Position numbers and translations under genes: made by a program. A DNA stretch of 37,984 bases from an uncultured Oscillospiraceae bacterium (lineage in GTDB: Bacteria; Bacillota; Clostridia; Oscillospirales; Acutalibacteraceae). Location: contig CASFRX010000060.1 of the NCBI GenBank assembly GCA_949297075.1, forward strand, positions 1-37,984, read 5' to 3'. Shown piece after piece: positions 7,081-16,053 of the stretch. The notes under the pieces are model-generated. The model was not told where the DNA came from. It made no database searches and was given only the letters and a program-made list of their open reading frames with translations. How positions within the stretch are numbered: position 1 is the first letter of the stretch; each line of letters starts with the position of its first letter.

Positions 7081-7761
7081 TCACATATTACTTAGTATAC
7101 ACTCTATTTTTTCGGAAACCGAATAGAGTTTGTCGGCTCTTGCAGGGTCTGCACAGCGCATACTGTCCGCATCACGGGAAAGACGGAAGCCAAGCCTTGA
7201 AAGATACTCCTTTGCAAGAGGCTCTTTGCAAGACGGAATCTCTCCGTAATATTCATAGTGCTGCGGATATTCAGTCTTTTCGCCGCTGAAAGCAACGCTC
7301 ATTACGCAATAAATTTTACCCGAATCCTCACAAACGGTCTCTTCAATAATAGTATAGCCGTTTTTCATGAGAAATTCGCGCAAAACCTCAGGATGGCTCA
7401 TAGGCTGCAAAACAAGATGCTTATCACCGGTTTTGAGCCACGGCGCCTGCTCCATAATTTGAGCTATAAGTATTCCGCCCATGCCTGCAATTGAAATTTC
7501 CTCAACCTCTTGTGCAGAAAAAGCCTGTAAGCCGTCCGACAGCCGCAGACTTATCCTGTCTCCAAGTCCGGCTGCTTCAATATTCTGTCGAGCATTTTTC
7601 AGAGGGCCTACACGCAAATCAGCCGCAATAATTGAATCGGATATTCCGTTTTCAGCTAAGTAGACAGGCAGATACCCATGGTCAGTGCCTATATCTGCCA
7701 CCCTTTTGCCATGGCGAATAAACCTCGCCACAGCCATAAGCCTTGGTGAAAGCGATTTCAT
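7081..7761 (-). CDS. trmK: tRNA (adenine(22)-N1)-methyltransferase
   Basis: 226 residues from the ATG at 7761 (MKSLSPRLMAVARF); longer in-frame starts would lie inside the preceding gene. TrmK makes m1A22 in tRNAs of Gram-positive bacteria using S-adenosylmethionine. The SAM-binding Rossmann motif VADIGTDHGYLPVYL and the following segments AADLRVGPLKNARQNIE and ISIAGMGGILIAQIM are characteristic. The C-terminal helical region (about 170-226) matches the family layout. The start codon follows the stop codon of the DUF1858 gene after a single base and has no clear ribosome binding site of its own, so translation is probably coupled. Confidence 0.93.
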   Translation of the reverse strand: MKSLSPRLMAVARFIRHGKRVADIGTDHGYLPVYLAENGISDSIIAADLRVGPLKNARQNIEAAGLGDRISLRLSDGLQAFSAQEVEEISIAGMGGILIAQIMEQAPWLKTGDKHLVLQPMSHPEVLREFLMKNGYTIIEETVCEDSGKIYCVMSVAFSGEKTEYPQHYEYYGEIPSCKEPLAKEYLSRLGFRLSRDADSMRCADPARADKLYSVSEKIECILSNM

Positions 7762-7762
7762 T

Positions 7763-7963
7763 TTATTCTGCAAGCGCTGCGTTGAGCTTTGCAACAAGCT
7801 CGTCAACATCAGCACCGTGCACAAAGCAAGCCTGCTCTATGCTCTCGCCTCTTGCAGAGGGACAGCCAAGGCAGTGCATACCCATTTCAAAGAAGTAGGG
7901 GGCAAGCTCACGGTGAGCGTCAAGCACATCGCCGATTGTCATATTCTTATCAATAGTATTCAT
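7763..7963 (-). CDS. DUF1858 / hybrid-cluster-type redox disulfide domain protein
   Basis: 66 residues: an N-terminal MTIGDVLDAHRELAPYFFE segment followed by GMHCLGCPSARGESIEQAC and a C-terminal helix (VDELVAKLNAAL). This is the DUF1858 fold, a small cytoplasmic domain with a conserved CxxC found alone or fused to redox enzymes, thought to act as a redox disulfide or metal site. It is preceded by AAGGAG and a TTGACA-type promoter, and is first in an operon with trmK, to which it is coupled by a 1-nt gap. The specific role is unknown. Confidence 0.88.
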   Translation of the reverse strand: MNTIDKNMTIGDVLDAHRELAPYFFEMGMHCLGCPSARGESIEQACFVHGADVDELVAKLNAALAE

Positions 7964-7999
7964 TTTAAAAATTCTCCTTTTTTGTAGTTGTTTTATTAT

Positions 8000-8028
8000 A
8001 TTTTAACAAGCTTTAATATTTTTGTCAA
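8000..8028 (-). promoter_or_regulatory. Promoter for the DUF1858-trmK operon
   Basis: On the minus strand TTGACA (8023-8028) and TAAAAT (8000-8005), 17-nt spacing. Its -35 box is 1 nt from the -35 box of the divergent promoter at 8030-8058. Confidence 0.65.
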
Positions 8029-8029
8029 C

Positions 8030-8058
8030 TTGACTAAAGCTATCTATAGTGTTAATAT
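8030..8058 (+). promoter_or_regulatory. Promoter for the metallophosphoesterase
   Basis: TTGACT (8030-8035) and TAATAT (8053-8058) with 17-nt spacing, 32 nt before the ATG at 8091. A transcript from here would start after an alternative in-frame start near 8049, which supports the ATG at 8091. Confidence 0.6.
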
Positions 8059-8090
8059 CATTTATAAATATATACGGAGTAATAAAAGCC

Positions 8091-9230
8091 ATGGAAAATT
8101 TGCAGTTTAAAAACGGAAAATTTAAAATTTTGCAGGTGAGCGATGCTCAGGATATGCACTATGTGCGCCGCTCAATGATAAAAATGCTAAACACTGCATA
8201 CGATAAATTAAAGCCCGATTTGGTGCTTTTCACAGGCGACAATGTGTTGAGCAACCACTTGCTTGATGCGAGAATCGGCAACCGCCAAAGCGGAAAAGGC
8301 TTCAACGATACATTTTTAAGAATGAAAAAATCGTTGGATTACATTCTCAGTCCCTTAGAGAAGCGAAACATCCCGTTTGCTATGATTTTCGGCAACCATG
8401 ATGATTTTTGCTGTATGACTAAGGAAGAAATTCTCGGCCTTTACCGAAGCTATCACGGTTTTGTAGGTCTTACCGATACAAACGGCGAAGCCGGCACAGG
8501 CACATACAATATGCTCATTTACAGCGGCGATAAGCCCAAATTCAACCTGTGGCTAATGGACACATCCAATCACATAAAGGATACCGGACACTGCCATAGC
8601 GAAGTTAAGGCCGAGGCTGTAGAATGGTACATATCTAAAAGCAACGAGCTTAAAGCACAAAACGGCGGCGAGTCTATCCCCTCTTTAATGTTTCAGCATA
8701 TACCCATGCCCGAAACAGAGGACTGTGTCGAAGAATGTAAAGCTAAAACCAAAAACGCTTTCAAAGCACAGGACGGTAAATATTACCGCCTGAAGCCCGA
8801 AAAAGTGCTCAGCGGCAGACTCTACGAGCCTACACCGGGCTATACAGAAAACAACGGACAGTTTGAAGCAATAAAAAACCAAAAAGATGTGCTGGCAGTT
8901 GTATACGGACATCATCACAAGAATATTTTTGATATTGAGCATGAGGGCGTGCGTATTATTCAAACCCCTTGCGCCTCTTTCCGTTGCTATGGCAATGCGC
9001 ATAGAGGAGTAAGACTGTTTGAGATAGACGAGAAAAATCCGCAGACTTTCTCAACAACCCACTATAGCTATTTTGACCTTTGCGGCAAAAACCCGGCCGC
9101 TCTGCTGAGCTACTTTATAGATGCCGACGATTTGGAAAAGCCTCGCAGAGCAACCGTTGCCGCTTTATCTATTGCCGCAGCGGGCGCAGCAACAGCCGCA
9201 ATTTTTAAGTATATTTCAAATAAATATTAA
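8091..9230 (+). CDS. Calcineurin-like metallophosphoesterase with C-terminal membrane helix
   Basis: 379 residues from the ATG at 8091, with GGAG about 11 nt upstream. The phosphoesterase motifs are in order: QVSDAQD (motif I), FTGDN (II), GNHDD (III), FQHIPMPE (IV) and YGHHHKN (V), giving the dimetal site of this fold. Motif I reads D-x-Q where most members have D-x-H, as in some Dcr2-like relatives. Residues about 354-374 (ATVAALSIAAAGAATAAIF) are a predicted membrane helix near the C-terminus, so the catalytic domain would be tethered to the membrane; there is no signal peptide, so it probably faces the cytoplasm. The substrate is unknown. Confidence 0.88.
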   Translation: MENLQFKNGKFKILQVSDAQDMHYVRRSMIKMLNTAYDKLKPDLVLFTGDNVLSNHLLDARIGNRQSGKGFNDTFLRMKKSLDYILSPLEKRNIPFAMIFGNHDDFCCMTKEEILGLYRSYHGFVGLTDTNGEAGTGTYNMLIYSGDKPKFNLWLMDTSNHIKDTGHCHSEVKAEAVEWYISKSNELKAQNGGESIPSLMFQHIPMPETEDCVEECKAKTKNAFKAQDGKYYRLKPEKVLSGRLYEPTPGYTENNGQFEAIKNQKDVLAVVYGHHHKNIFDIEHEGVRIIQTPCASFRCYGNAHRGVRLFEIDEKNPQTFSTTHYSYFDLCGKNPAALLSYFIDADDLEKPRRATVAALSIAAAGAATAAIFKYISNKY

Positions 9231-9276
9231 CAAATTGTAAACAATGTAACATTTGGAAAAAAAATCTAAAAATTCC

Positions 9277-9304
9277 TTGAAATTTAGAAAAAAAGCGTTA
9301 GAAT
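9277..9304 (+). promoter_or_regulatory. Promoter of groESL
   Basis: TTGAAA (9277-9282) and TAGAAT (9299-9304), 16-nt spacing, directly upstream of the CIRCE element, which would therefore cover the transcription start. Confidence 0.6.
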
Positions 9305-9309
9305 ATAAA

Positions 9310-9336
9310 TTAGCACTTGAAGCACGAGAGTGCTAA
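9310..9336 (+). promoter_or_regulatory. CIRCE element (HrcA operator)
   Basis: TTAGCACTT (9310-9318), a 9-nt spacer, then GAGTGCTAA (9328-9336). This matches the CIRCE consensus TTAGCACTC-N9-GAGTGCTAA with one mismatch in the left arm. HrcA, not encoded here, is expected to repress groESL through it and release it on heat or protein-folding stress. Confidence 0.95.
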
Positions 9337-9371
9337 AACACATTTAGATATCAATTTAGGAGGAGAAACAA

Positions 9372-9656
9372 ATGACTATTAAACCACTTGCAGACAGAGT
9401 AGTCGTTAAGGCTGCAGCTGTTGAAGAAACAACAAAGAGCGGCATTATCCTTGCCGCTTCCGCACAGGAAAAGCCCCAGTTTGCTGAGGTTGTCGCAGTC
9501 GGTCCCGGCGGCGAAGTTAACGGCAAAAAGGTTGAAATGTATGTCGAAGTAGGTCAGAAGGTCGTTGTCGGCAAATATGCTGGCGTTGAGGTTAAGCTCA
9601 ACAAGGAAGAATACACTATTGTTCGTCAGGACGATATTCTTGCAGTTATTGAATAA
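9372..9656 (+). CDS. groES: Co-chaperonin GroES
   Basis: 94 residues, standard length. It starts MTIKPLADRVVVK, contains the mobile loop segment ETTKSGIILAASAQEKPQ, and ends EEYTIVRQDDILAVIE. GroES forms the heptameric lid of the GroEL chamber in the cytoplasm. An AGGAGG site lies 8 nt before the ATG. It is the first gene of the CIRCE-controlled groES-groEL operon, 19 nt from groEL. Confidence 0.98.
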   Translation: MTIKPLADRVVVKAAAVEETTKSGIILAASAQEKPQFAEVVAVGPGGEVNGKKVEMYVEVGQKVVVGKYAGVEVKLNKEEYTIVRQDDILAVIE

Positions 9657-9672
9657 TTTTAGGAGGAAATGA

Positions 9673-11319
<1,647 letters not shown>

Positions 11320-11346
11320 TAAAGCCTTATATCAATAAGTGAATTA

Positions 11347-11381
11347 AACGGTGCAGCTCACGGTGAGCGGCACCGTTTTTT
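11347..11381 (+). terminator. Intrinsic terminator after groEL
   Basis: AACGGTGC (11347-11354) pairs with GCACCGTT (11370-11377), with an inner CTCA/TGAG pairing, followed by a run of six T ending at 11381. Confidence 0.85.
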
Positions 11382-11401
11382 CTTGCTTTCAAGCAAAAGC
11401 A

Positions 11402-11702
11402 TCATATATTGCTAAAAATTTTCTTTTGTCTGTTATTGCCAATGTTATTATGAATTCCGGCGAAGCTTTGGTAAAGGCTATCTCGGACAAATCCCATATA
11501 GAATTTGGCTATGTAAAGGTTGGATTTGATGTTTTTTGCGTTGCCTGGGGCAGTTATTCTATCGTTGGTATTTTTTGACATGCAAATAATCGGAACAAGA
11601 GAGGGAACGGTTATTTCCGCCCTTTTTACGGGAATTGCAGTAAAATTTATAACAAAATATATTCGCAATTATGTTGATAAAATCATCAAGTACAAATTAT
11701 AA
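11402..11702 (+). pseudogene. Remnant of a YczE/YitT-like (DUF6198-type) membrane protein
   Basis: Two overlapping reading frames together resemble the C-terminal half of a YczE/YyaS/YitT-type integral membrane protein. The first frame gives VIMNSGEALVKAISDKSHI, then EFGYVKVGFDVFCVA. The second, from about 11540, gives LPGAVILSLVFFDMQIIGTR, then EGTVISALFTGIAVKFITK. Joining them needs a net +1 frameshift between about 11528 and 11560, near T6 and G4 runs. The N-terminal half is missing: the reading frame starts just after the groEL terminator, and no promoter or ribosome binding site is visible. The gene is therefore broken and truncated. The family call is from remembered sequence and is moderate; the frameshift could also be a sequencing error. 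Confidence 0.55.
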
Positions 11703-11752
11703 AATTCATACAGTCAATTATCTCTCGGTTTAATACTTTCGGACAAAATTTT

Positions 11753-11790
11753 AACCGCTCAGCAAGAACTCATGCTGAGCGGTTATTTTT
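11753..11790. terminator. Bidirectional terminator after the alpha-mannosidase
   Basis: A perfect 12-bp stem AACCGCTCAGCA (11753-11764) with 11773-11784, 8-nt loop. The T-run (11786-11790) is best on the + strand, but the hairpin lies 6 nt past the stop of the minus-strand mannosidase and probably serves it. Confidence 0.75.
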
Positions 11791-11795
11791 ACGCT

Positions 11796-14700
11796 TTAGT
11801 TAAGCTTAATCGTAACAATTTCAAAGGGTTTAACGGGAAGTGTTACTGTGTTATCCGTAACCTCAAGCTTTTCAATTTCGTTTTCCATAAGGTCGCAAAG
11901 AACTGCTGATTTAACATCAAAGCCGAAGCTGAGCTTCAAAGCGTTCGTGCGCTTGTTCCAGCTTTCGTACATACGAACGATCGTGGAATCGCTGTCCTCA
12001 GCCTTCTTAACTGTATCGACAACAACATTCTCGTCGCTCACGCTTACCAAGCTATAGCTTTCAGGCAATGTGCCCTCCTGCTTGCCGAGCTTAATAGCAG
12101 TCATGGGGTTATTGAGGTCATAAGCAAGCTTAATTGTACCTGCCTGCTTGAATGAGCCTGCATGGGGACGAAGCGAATAGGTAAACTCATGATGACCCTT
12201 ATCCGCCTTGGGGCTTGGATTGGTTGCACACTTGAGCAGAGTCAGCCTAATTACACCGTCGTGAATATCGTGACCGTATTTGCAATCGTTGAGGATACTT
12301 ACGCCGTAATCACACTCCGAAATATCGGCATATTTATGAGCGCAAACCTCAAACTTAGCAGCTTCCCAGCTTGTGTTTGTGTGGGTAGGACGCTCTACGC
12401 AGCCGAACTGAATTTCATAAGTTGCCTTATCTGCGTTGATATCAACAGGGAATGCGGCTTTGACAAGGATATGCTCCTGATACCATTCAGCCGTTGTTTC
12501 AAAATCAATCTTATCAATATCATTATACATCCAAATCTTCTGCTCGATTGTTGATTTATCGAATTTACGGGTGATTTTTATACCCTTTCTTACACCCTCA
12601 TCAAGCATTTCAACTGCGCTAACATCGCTGATTTCCCATCGCTTTTCCTTGTAGTATACGGAAATTTCCCATGCATCATAAGCTCTGGGAAAATCCTCAT
12701 AGGCTTCGATAACATTGGCACGCTCCCCTGCTTTGAGAACCTCTCTGCCGCAACGCTTATCGTAAATTCGGCTGATAGTATAATCATCGGCAAATTCAAG
12801 GACAAAATATTCGTTTTCCATAGCTTTTTCTGCAACTGCTACGCTGCCCTTGCTCTCGTTGCCGCCGATAACTTTCCAACCCTTTGCAGGAACATTTTCG
12901 GCATAAATCTTTTCACCGTCAACCTCAACAACACCGCTGTTTTCAAAGGAAAGTGGGTTGAATACGGCTATGCCGCCCTCTGTTTTGATGTTTGCAGCAA
13001 GCTGAGCCTTAGCAATGCCGAGCATTTCACGGCCCACTTTGCCGATATCCTCATACTGCCTTGTGCTCTCCTCATAAACCTGATAAATAGAAGAACCGGG
13101 GATAATATCGTGGAACTGATTGAGCAAAATGCACTCCCAGCCCTCGTTGATTTTCTCCTGAGGATATGCGGCTTTATTGAGCAGACGGTTTATTTCGCTG
13201 AACAGCTCAATATTCTGATAGAGGAACTCGCTCTTTCTGTTATTGCGCTTGTTGCAGGCGTTAGAAGTATATGTACCTCTGTGATATTCAAGATAGAGCT
13301 CGCCTACCCAATGTGGCATTTTGGGATTATTTTCCGTTCTCTGCTTAACTCTTTCAAGGAAAGAGCCTGCAAATTCCATAGTTGTATTGGGAAGCGACGG
13401 AATACCGTGCTTCATGCGATTATAGTTTTCAAGGTGATTTTGAGTAGGTCCGCCGCCGCCATCGCCGTAACCGAAGGTCATAATAACCTCATTGTTCAGG
13501 TGCTTTTGCTGATATCTGTTCCATGCGCCCTTAACCTGTTTGGGCTCAAGCATAGCGTTATATGTTGTGCCGTTGCCTAATCTGCCGTTTTTGTCGGTAT
13601 CCTGAGCAGTCATGAAATATGTGAAAATTTCTGTTGAGTCAATACCTCTCCACATAAAGGTATCGTAAGGCAGCATATTGTATTCGTTCCAGCTGATTTT
13701 TGATGTTACAAATTTATCAACACCACTCTTGCGCAAAATCTGAGGCAGTGCGGCACTGTAACCGAAAACATCGGGCAGCCAAAGAACTTTGCTGTCTACA
13801 CCGAACTCTTTGTTGAAGAAACGCTTGCCGAAAAGCACCTGACGGACAAGGCTTTCGCCGCTTGTGAGGTTGCAGTCAGCCTCAACCCACATTGCGCCTT
13901 CAACTTCCCATCTGCCGGCCTTGACCATTTCTTTTACTTCTTCATAAACATCGGGAGCTTCTTCCTTAAGATACTTATAAAGCTGAGCCTGAGAGGACAT
14001 GAACTTATATTCGGGATACTGCTTCATAAGAGCGATAACTGTTGAGAATGAACGAACTGTTTTTTCTCTTGTCTGGTCAAGAGTCCAGAGCCATGCAACA
14101 TCAATATGAGTATGACCGATGCAAACGCAGTTGACTTCCTGCTCATGGCAGTATTTGCCGTAAAACTCAGTTTTAAGGTAATCAAGAGCCGCCTGTGCGC
14201 TCTCTCTGCACTCCGCTGAGCCGGGCACACGCATATCAATCATATTAAGCGCATTATTTATACGGGTAAGTATATCGGTATAATCCTTGTCATTCTCCTT
14301 GAGCAGACAAAGGGTATCGTAAGGAACTTTCAAATCATAATAAAGCTCTTTATAAAGCTCATCAACAACATAAAGACTTGCATAAACGCTGTGACGGCAT
14401 CTGTTCATGCCCGTATAGGCGTAAACATAAATTTCATATTCGTCGCTGCCCTCAAGAAGAGTGAAACGGTGGTTTTCATCATCGCCGTTCATCAGCTTGC
14501 CGTTTGCATAAATGATGAACTGAGGGTCATGGTTAACTCTCTCGGTGGGAGTTTCTGTCTGGAAATAGAGCTGAACACGCTTGCCTTTCATGCTGTCCGG
14601 AAGAACTATTTTTTTGTAGAACCATGCATGGGAATCAACATCATCTCCCCAACGGTCGTACTTTCCGAAATCCTTCCATTCTTCGGTTACAGCCGGCGGC

Positions 14701-14825
14701 ATACTGCCGTAGGGCTTATAACCGCAGGGCAAATATTTAAAATCAGTCAGTTCCTGCTCTTCGGCAAAAACAAGCTTTTGCACCTGAGGCAGGAAAACAC
14801 GCAGTTTTTCAAGTAAAAATTGCAA
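11796..14825 (-). CDS. Alpha-mannosidase, glycoside hydrolase family 38
   Basis: About 1009 residues. A perfect AGGAGG (14835-14840) touches the first ATG (14834), too close to use; the in-frame TTG three codons later (14825) has ideal 9-nt spacing, so I place the start there. GH38 enzymes remove alpha-linked mannose from glycans. In the numbering from the ATG, the metal ligands are in HTHID (241-245), followed by the family run VAWLWTLDQTREK, and the catalytic nucleophile is Asp355 in WLPDVFGYSAALPQIL. A beta-sandwich ligand-binding N-terminal part (residues about 30-160) and the C-terminal beta domains complete the fold. There is no signal peptide, so it should act in the cytoplasm on imported mannosides. 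It is monocistronic here. Confidence 0.95.
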   Translation of the reverse strand: MQFLLEKLRVFLPQVQKLVFAEEQELTDFKYLPCGYKPYGSMPPAVTEEWKDFGKYDRWGDDVDSHAWFYKKIVLPDSMKGKRVQLYFQTETPTERVNHDPQFIIYANGKLMNGDDENHRFTLLEGSDEYEIYVYAYTGMNRCRHSVYASLYVVDELYKELYYDLKVPYDTLCLLKENDKDYTDILTRINNALNMIDMRVPGSAECRESAQAALDYLKTEFYGKYCHEQEVNCVCIGHTHIDVAWLWTLDQTREKTVRSFSTVIALMKQYPEYKFMSSQAQLYKYLKEEAPDVYEEVKEMVKAGRWEVEGAMWVEADCNLTSGESLVRQVLFGKRFFNKEFGVDSKVLWLPDVFGYSAALPQILRKSGVDKFVTSKISWNEYNMLPYDTFMWRGIDSTEIFTYFMTAQDTDKNGRLGNGTTYNAMLEPKQVKGAWNRYQQKHLNNEVIMTFGYGDGGGGPTQNHLENYNRMKHGIPSLPNTTMEFAGSFLERVKQRTENNPKMPHWVGELYLEYHRGTYTSNACNKRNNRKSEFLYQNIELFSEINRLLNKAAYPQEKINEGWECILLNQFHDIIPGSSIYQVYEESTRQYEDIGKVGREMLGIAKAQLAANIKTEGGIAVFNPLSFENSGVVEVDGEKIYAENVPAKGWKVIGGNESKGSVAVAEKAMENEYFVLEFADDYTISRIYDKRCGREVLKAGERANVIEAYEDFPRAYDAWEISVYYKEKRWEISDVSAVEMLDEGVRKGIKITRKFDKSTIEQKIWMYNDIDKIDFETTAEWYQEHILVKAAFPVDINADKATYEIQFGCVERPTHTNTSWEAAKFEVCAHKYADISECDYGVSILNDCKYGHDIHDGVIRLTLLKCATNPSPKADKGHHEFTYSLRPHAGSFKQAGTIKLAYDLNNPMTAIKLGKQEGTLPESYSLVSVSDENVVVDTVKKAEDSDSTIVRMYESWNKRTNALKLSFGFDVKSAVLCDLMENEIEKLEVTDNTVTLPVKPFEIVTIKLN

Positions 14826-14891
14826 GGGAAACATCCTCCTAAATTAATTTTTACTAATCTTAACATATAAAGCCAAAAAATTAAAGGTCAT

Positions 14892-14921
14892 TTGACAATT
14901 TTTACAGAAATTTTTCATATT
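14892..14921 (+). promoter_or_regulatory. Possible promoter for the PRC-barrel gene
   Basis: TTGACA (14892-14897) and CATATT (14916-14921), 18-nt spacing. The -10 box is poor, and the CATATTCT run could instead be a sporulation-sigma -10. Tentative. Confidence 0.3.
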
Positions 14922-14947
14922 CTGTTATTACAGTATTACAGAAAGAA

Positions 14948-15241
14948 GTGATTTCATTGCAGCACTGTATAGCAACCTTGCGAACAAAAGAGGTAATTAA
15001 CAAAAAGGACGGCTGCCGTTTAGGTCATGTATGCGATGTTGAAATTGACGCCTGCAACGGTTGTGTTGTAAATCTCATTGTCTGCCGAGGCTTCAGATTC
15101 TTTATGCCCTATGGCTGTGAAAACGATATCAAAATCCCATGGTGCGATATTGAGGTTATAGGCGATGATATTATTATAGTGTGCTACACACCTAAGCCCG
15201 CACCGCCTCACGGATGCTCAAAGCGTGGATTTTTCCGTTAA
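14948..15241 (+). CDS. YlmC/YmxH-family PRC-barrel sporulation protein
   Basis: 97 residues from a GTG at 14948; a TTG at 14957, preceded by GAAGTGAT, is an equally plausible start, and there is no ATG. The core LRTKEVINKKDGCRLGHVCD and the later DIKIPWCDIEVIGDDIIIV are the PRC-barrel signature of the YlmC/YmxH family, small cytoplasmic proteins found in endospore formers and expressed during sporulation. The C-terminal KPAPPHGCSKRGFF tail and the six cysteines are more than usual for the family. The biochemical role is not known. It is convergent with the lipoprotein gene, 11 nt apart. Confidence 0.85.
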   Translation: MISLQHCIATLRTKEVINKKDGCRLGHVCDVEIDACNGCVVNLIVCRGFRFFMPYGCENDIKIPWCDIEVIGDDIIIVCYTPKPAPPHGCSKRGFFR

Positions 15242-15252
15242 GGCGGCTGAAA

Positions 15253-15759
15253 TCACTCTGATCGCATTGTAACAGTCGGCTCCTGAGTTGGGTTCAATCG
15301 CAGGTTCCTTATAATCAAAGCCGCTCCTGCGCTGTCAGCAGTAAAGCTGAAAAGGAACTGCGATTTTTCCCTTTCCGCAACGCCCATAGTGCTTGTGGGA
15401 ACAGTTTTAAAAATCCCCAATGAATTGAGAAGCTCAACAGATTCCTGCTCGGTAAAGCCGCAGCTGCTCATAATACAGGCTTTCGCAATAGCCGAAAACT
15501 CATTTTTCCCTTTAGCCGTGCTTGTAAGGGTTATTTTATTAAGCTTGCCGTTTTTACCCGAATGCATTGTAATTTTACATTTTCCCACATAACAGCTTTC
15601 AATCAATTCGTTTGCGCTTGCGGTTTCGTTTACAACGCAGTCATAACCGCATTTTGCCATAGCGGAAATAAAGGATAAGCTATCCTGCTCGCCTACTGCC
15701 ACGCATCCGCAAGAAAAGAGCAACAACAAAGCCAAAACCAAAACAGAAAAAATTTTCAC
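15253..15759 (-). CDS. Small putative lipoprotein, unknown function
   Basis: 168 residues starting at a GTG (15759) with GAGGAG about 10 nt upstream. The N-terminus is a short positive segment, a leucine-rich core (VLVLALLLLFS) and then CGC, consistent with a lipoprotein signal, though the residues before the cysteine are not a textbook lipobox. The mature part is mixed alpha/beta with two internal cysteines (KCGYDC) and others (ESCYVGKC, CIMSSCG). I recognise no domain. It has no operon partner: it is convergent with the PRC-barrel gene and divergent from the pur operon. Confidence 0.75.
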   Translation of the reverse strand: MKIFSVLVLALLLLFSCGCVAVGEQDSLSFISAMAKCGYDCVVNETASANELIESCYVGKCKITMHSGKNGKLNKITLTSTAKGKNEFSAIAKACIMSSCGFTEQESVELLNSLGIFKTVPTSTMGVAEREKSQFLFSFTADSAGAALIIRNLRLNPTQEPTVTMRSE

Positions 15760-15857
15760 AGCAAACTGCTCCTCTCGTTATTATCACCAAAATGATGTGG
15801 TCAACGCTAAATATATACATATATATGTAGAAAATTTAAAATATATTATTTTTACCC

Positions 15858-15886
15858 TTGAAATCCGTCACAAGATAATTTAAAAT
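15858..15886 (+). promoter_or_regulatory. Promoter of the purine operon
   Basis: TTGAAA (15858-15863) and TAAAAT (15881-15886) with 17-nt spacing. The transcript would carry a leader of about 160 nt before purE. Confidence 0.65.
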
Positions 15887-15916
15887 AGATATATCTTGAT
15901 TCGGGGGTGTGGCATT

Positions 15917-15988
15917 ATGATTAGTGTTAAGTTTCACATTCATATAATTCCCTGCCGCTTTGCCGAATTCTGTAATAAGCAAAAATAA
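15917..15988 (+). CDS. Putative leader peptide of the purine operon
   Basis: A 23-codon reading frame (MISVKFHIHIIPCRFAEFC, then NKQK) starts at an ATG with GGGGGTG 7 nt upstream, between the pur promoter and a hairpin that begins 6 nt after its stop. Codons 12-14 contain CTGCCGC, the exact complement of GCGGCAG in the hairpin's 3' arm, so ribosome position could decide which structure forms. It is too short to prove by composition and could be chance; the placement is what makes it interesting. Confidence 0.35.
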   Translation: MISVKFHIHIIPCRFAEFCNKQK

Positions 15989-16034
15989 CAAAGGGGCTGT
16001 TGCGCTTTGAGTGCGGCAGCCTTTAATCGTTTTA
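15952..16034 (+). promoter_or_regulatory. Possible attenuator in the purE leader
   Basis: An 11-bp stem, GGCTGTTGCGC (15995-16005) with GTGCGGCAGCC (16011-16021), three wobble pairs, 5-nt loop, then TTTAATCGTTTT. The 3' arm (GCGGCAG, 16013-16019) can instead pair with CTGCCGC at 15952-15958, making mutually exclusive structures. The T-run is interrupted, so termination may be weak. I do not recognise a known purine, ZTP or PRPP riboswitch core. Confidence 0.45.
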
Positions 16035-16053
16035 AGAAATGGAGTATAGAAAG

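Noticed and set aside
15887..16053. A purine, ZTP or PRPP riboswitch before purE.
   Set aside because: I looked for the conserved cores of these classes and did not see them; the leader is better described as a short reading frame plus a terminator-like hairpin. A covariance search would settle it.
16039..16053. The ATG at 16039 as the start of purE.
   Set aside because: It overlaps GGAG at 16041-16044, which has ideal spacing to the ATG at 16054, and the extra residues MEYRK are not part of the PurE fold.
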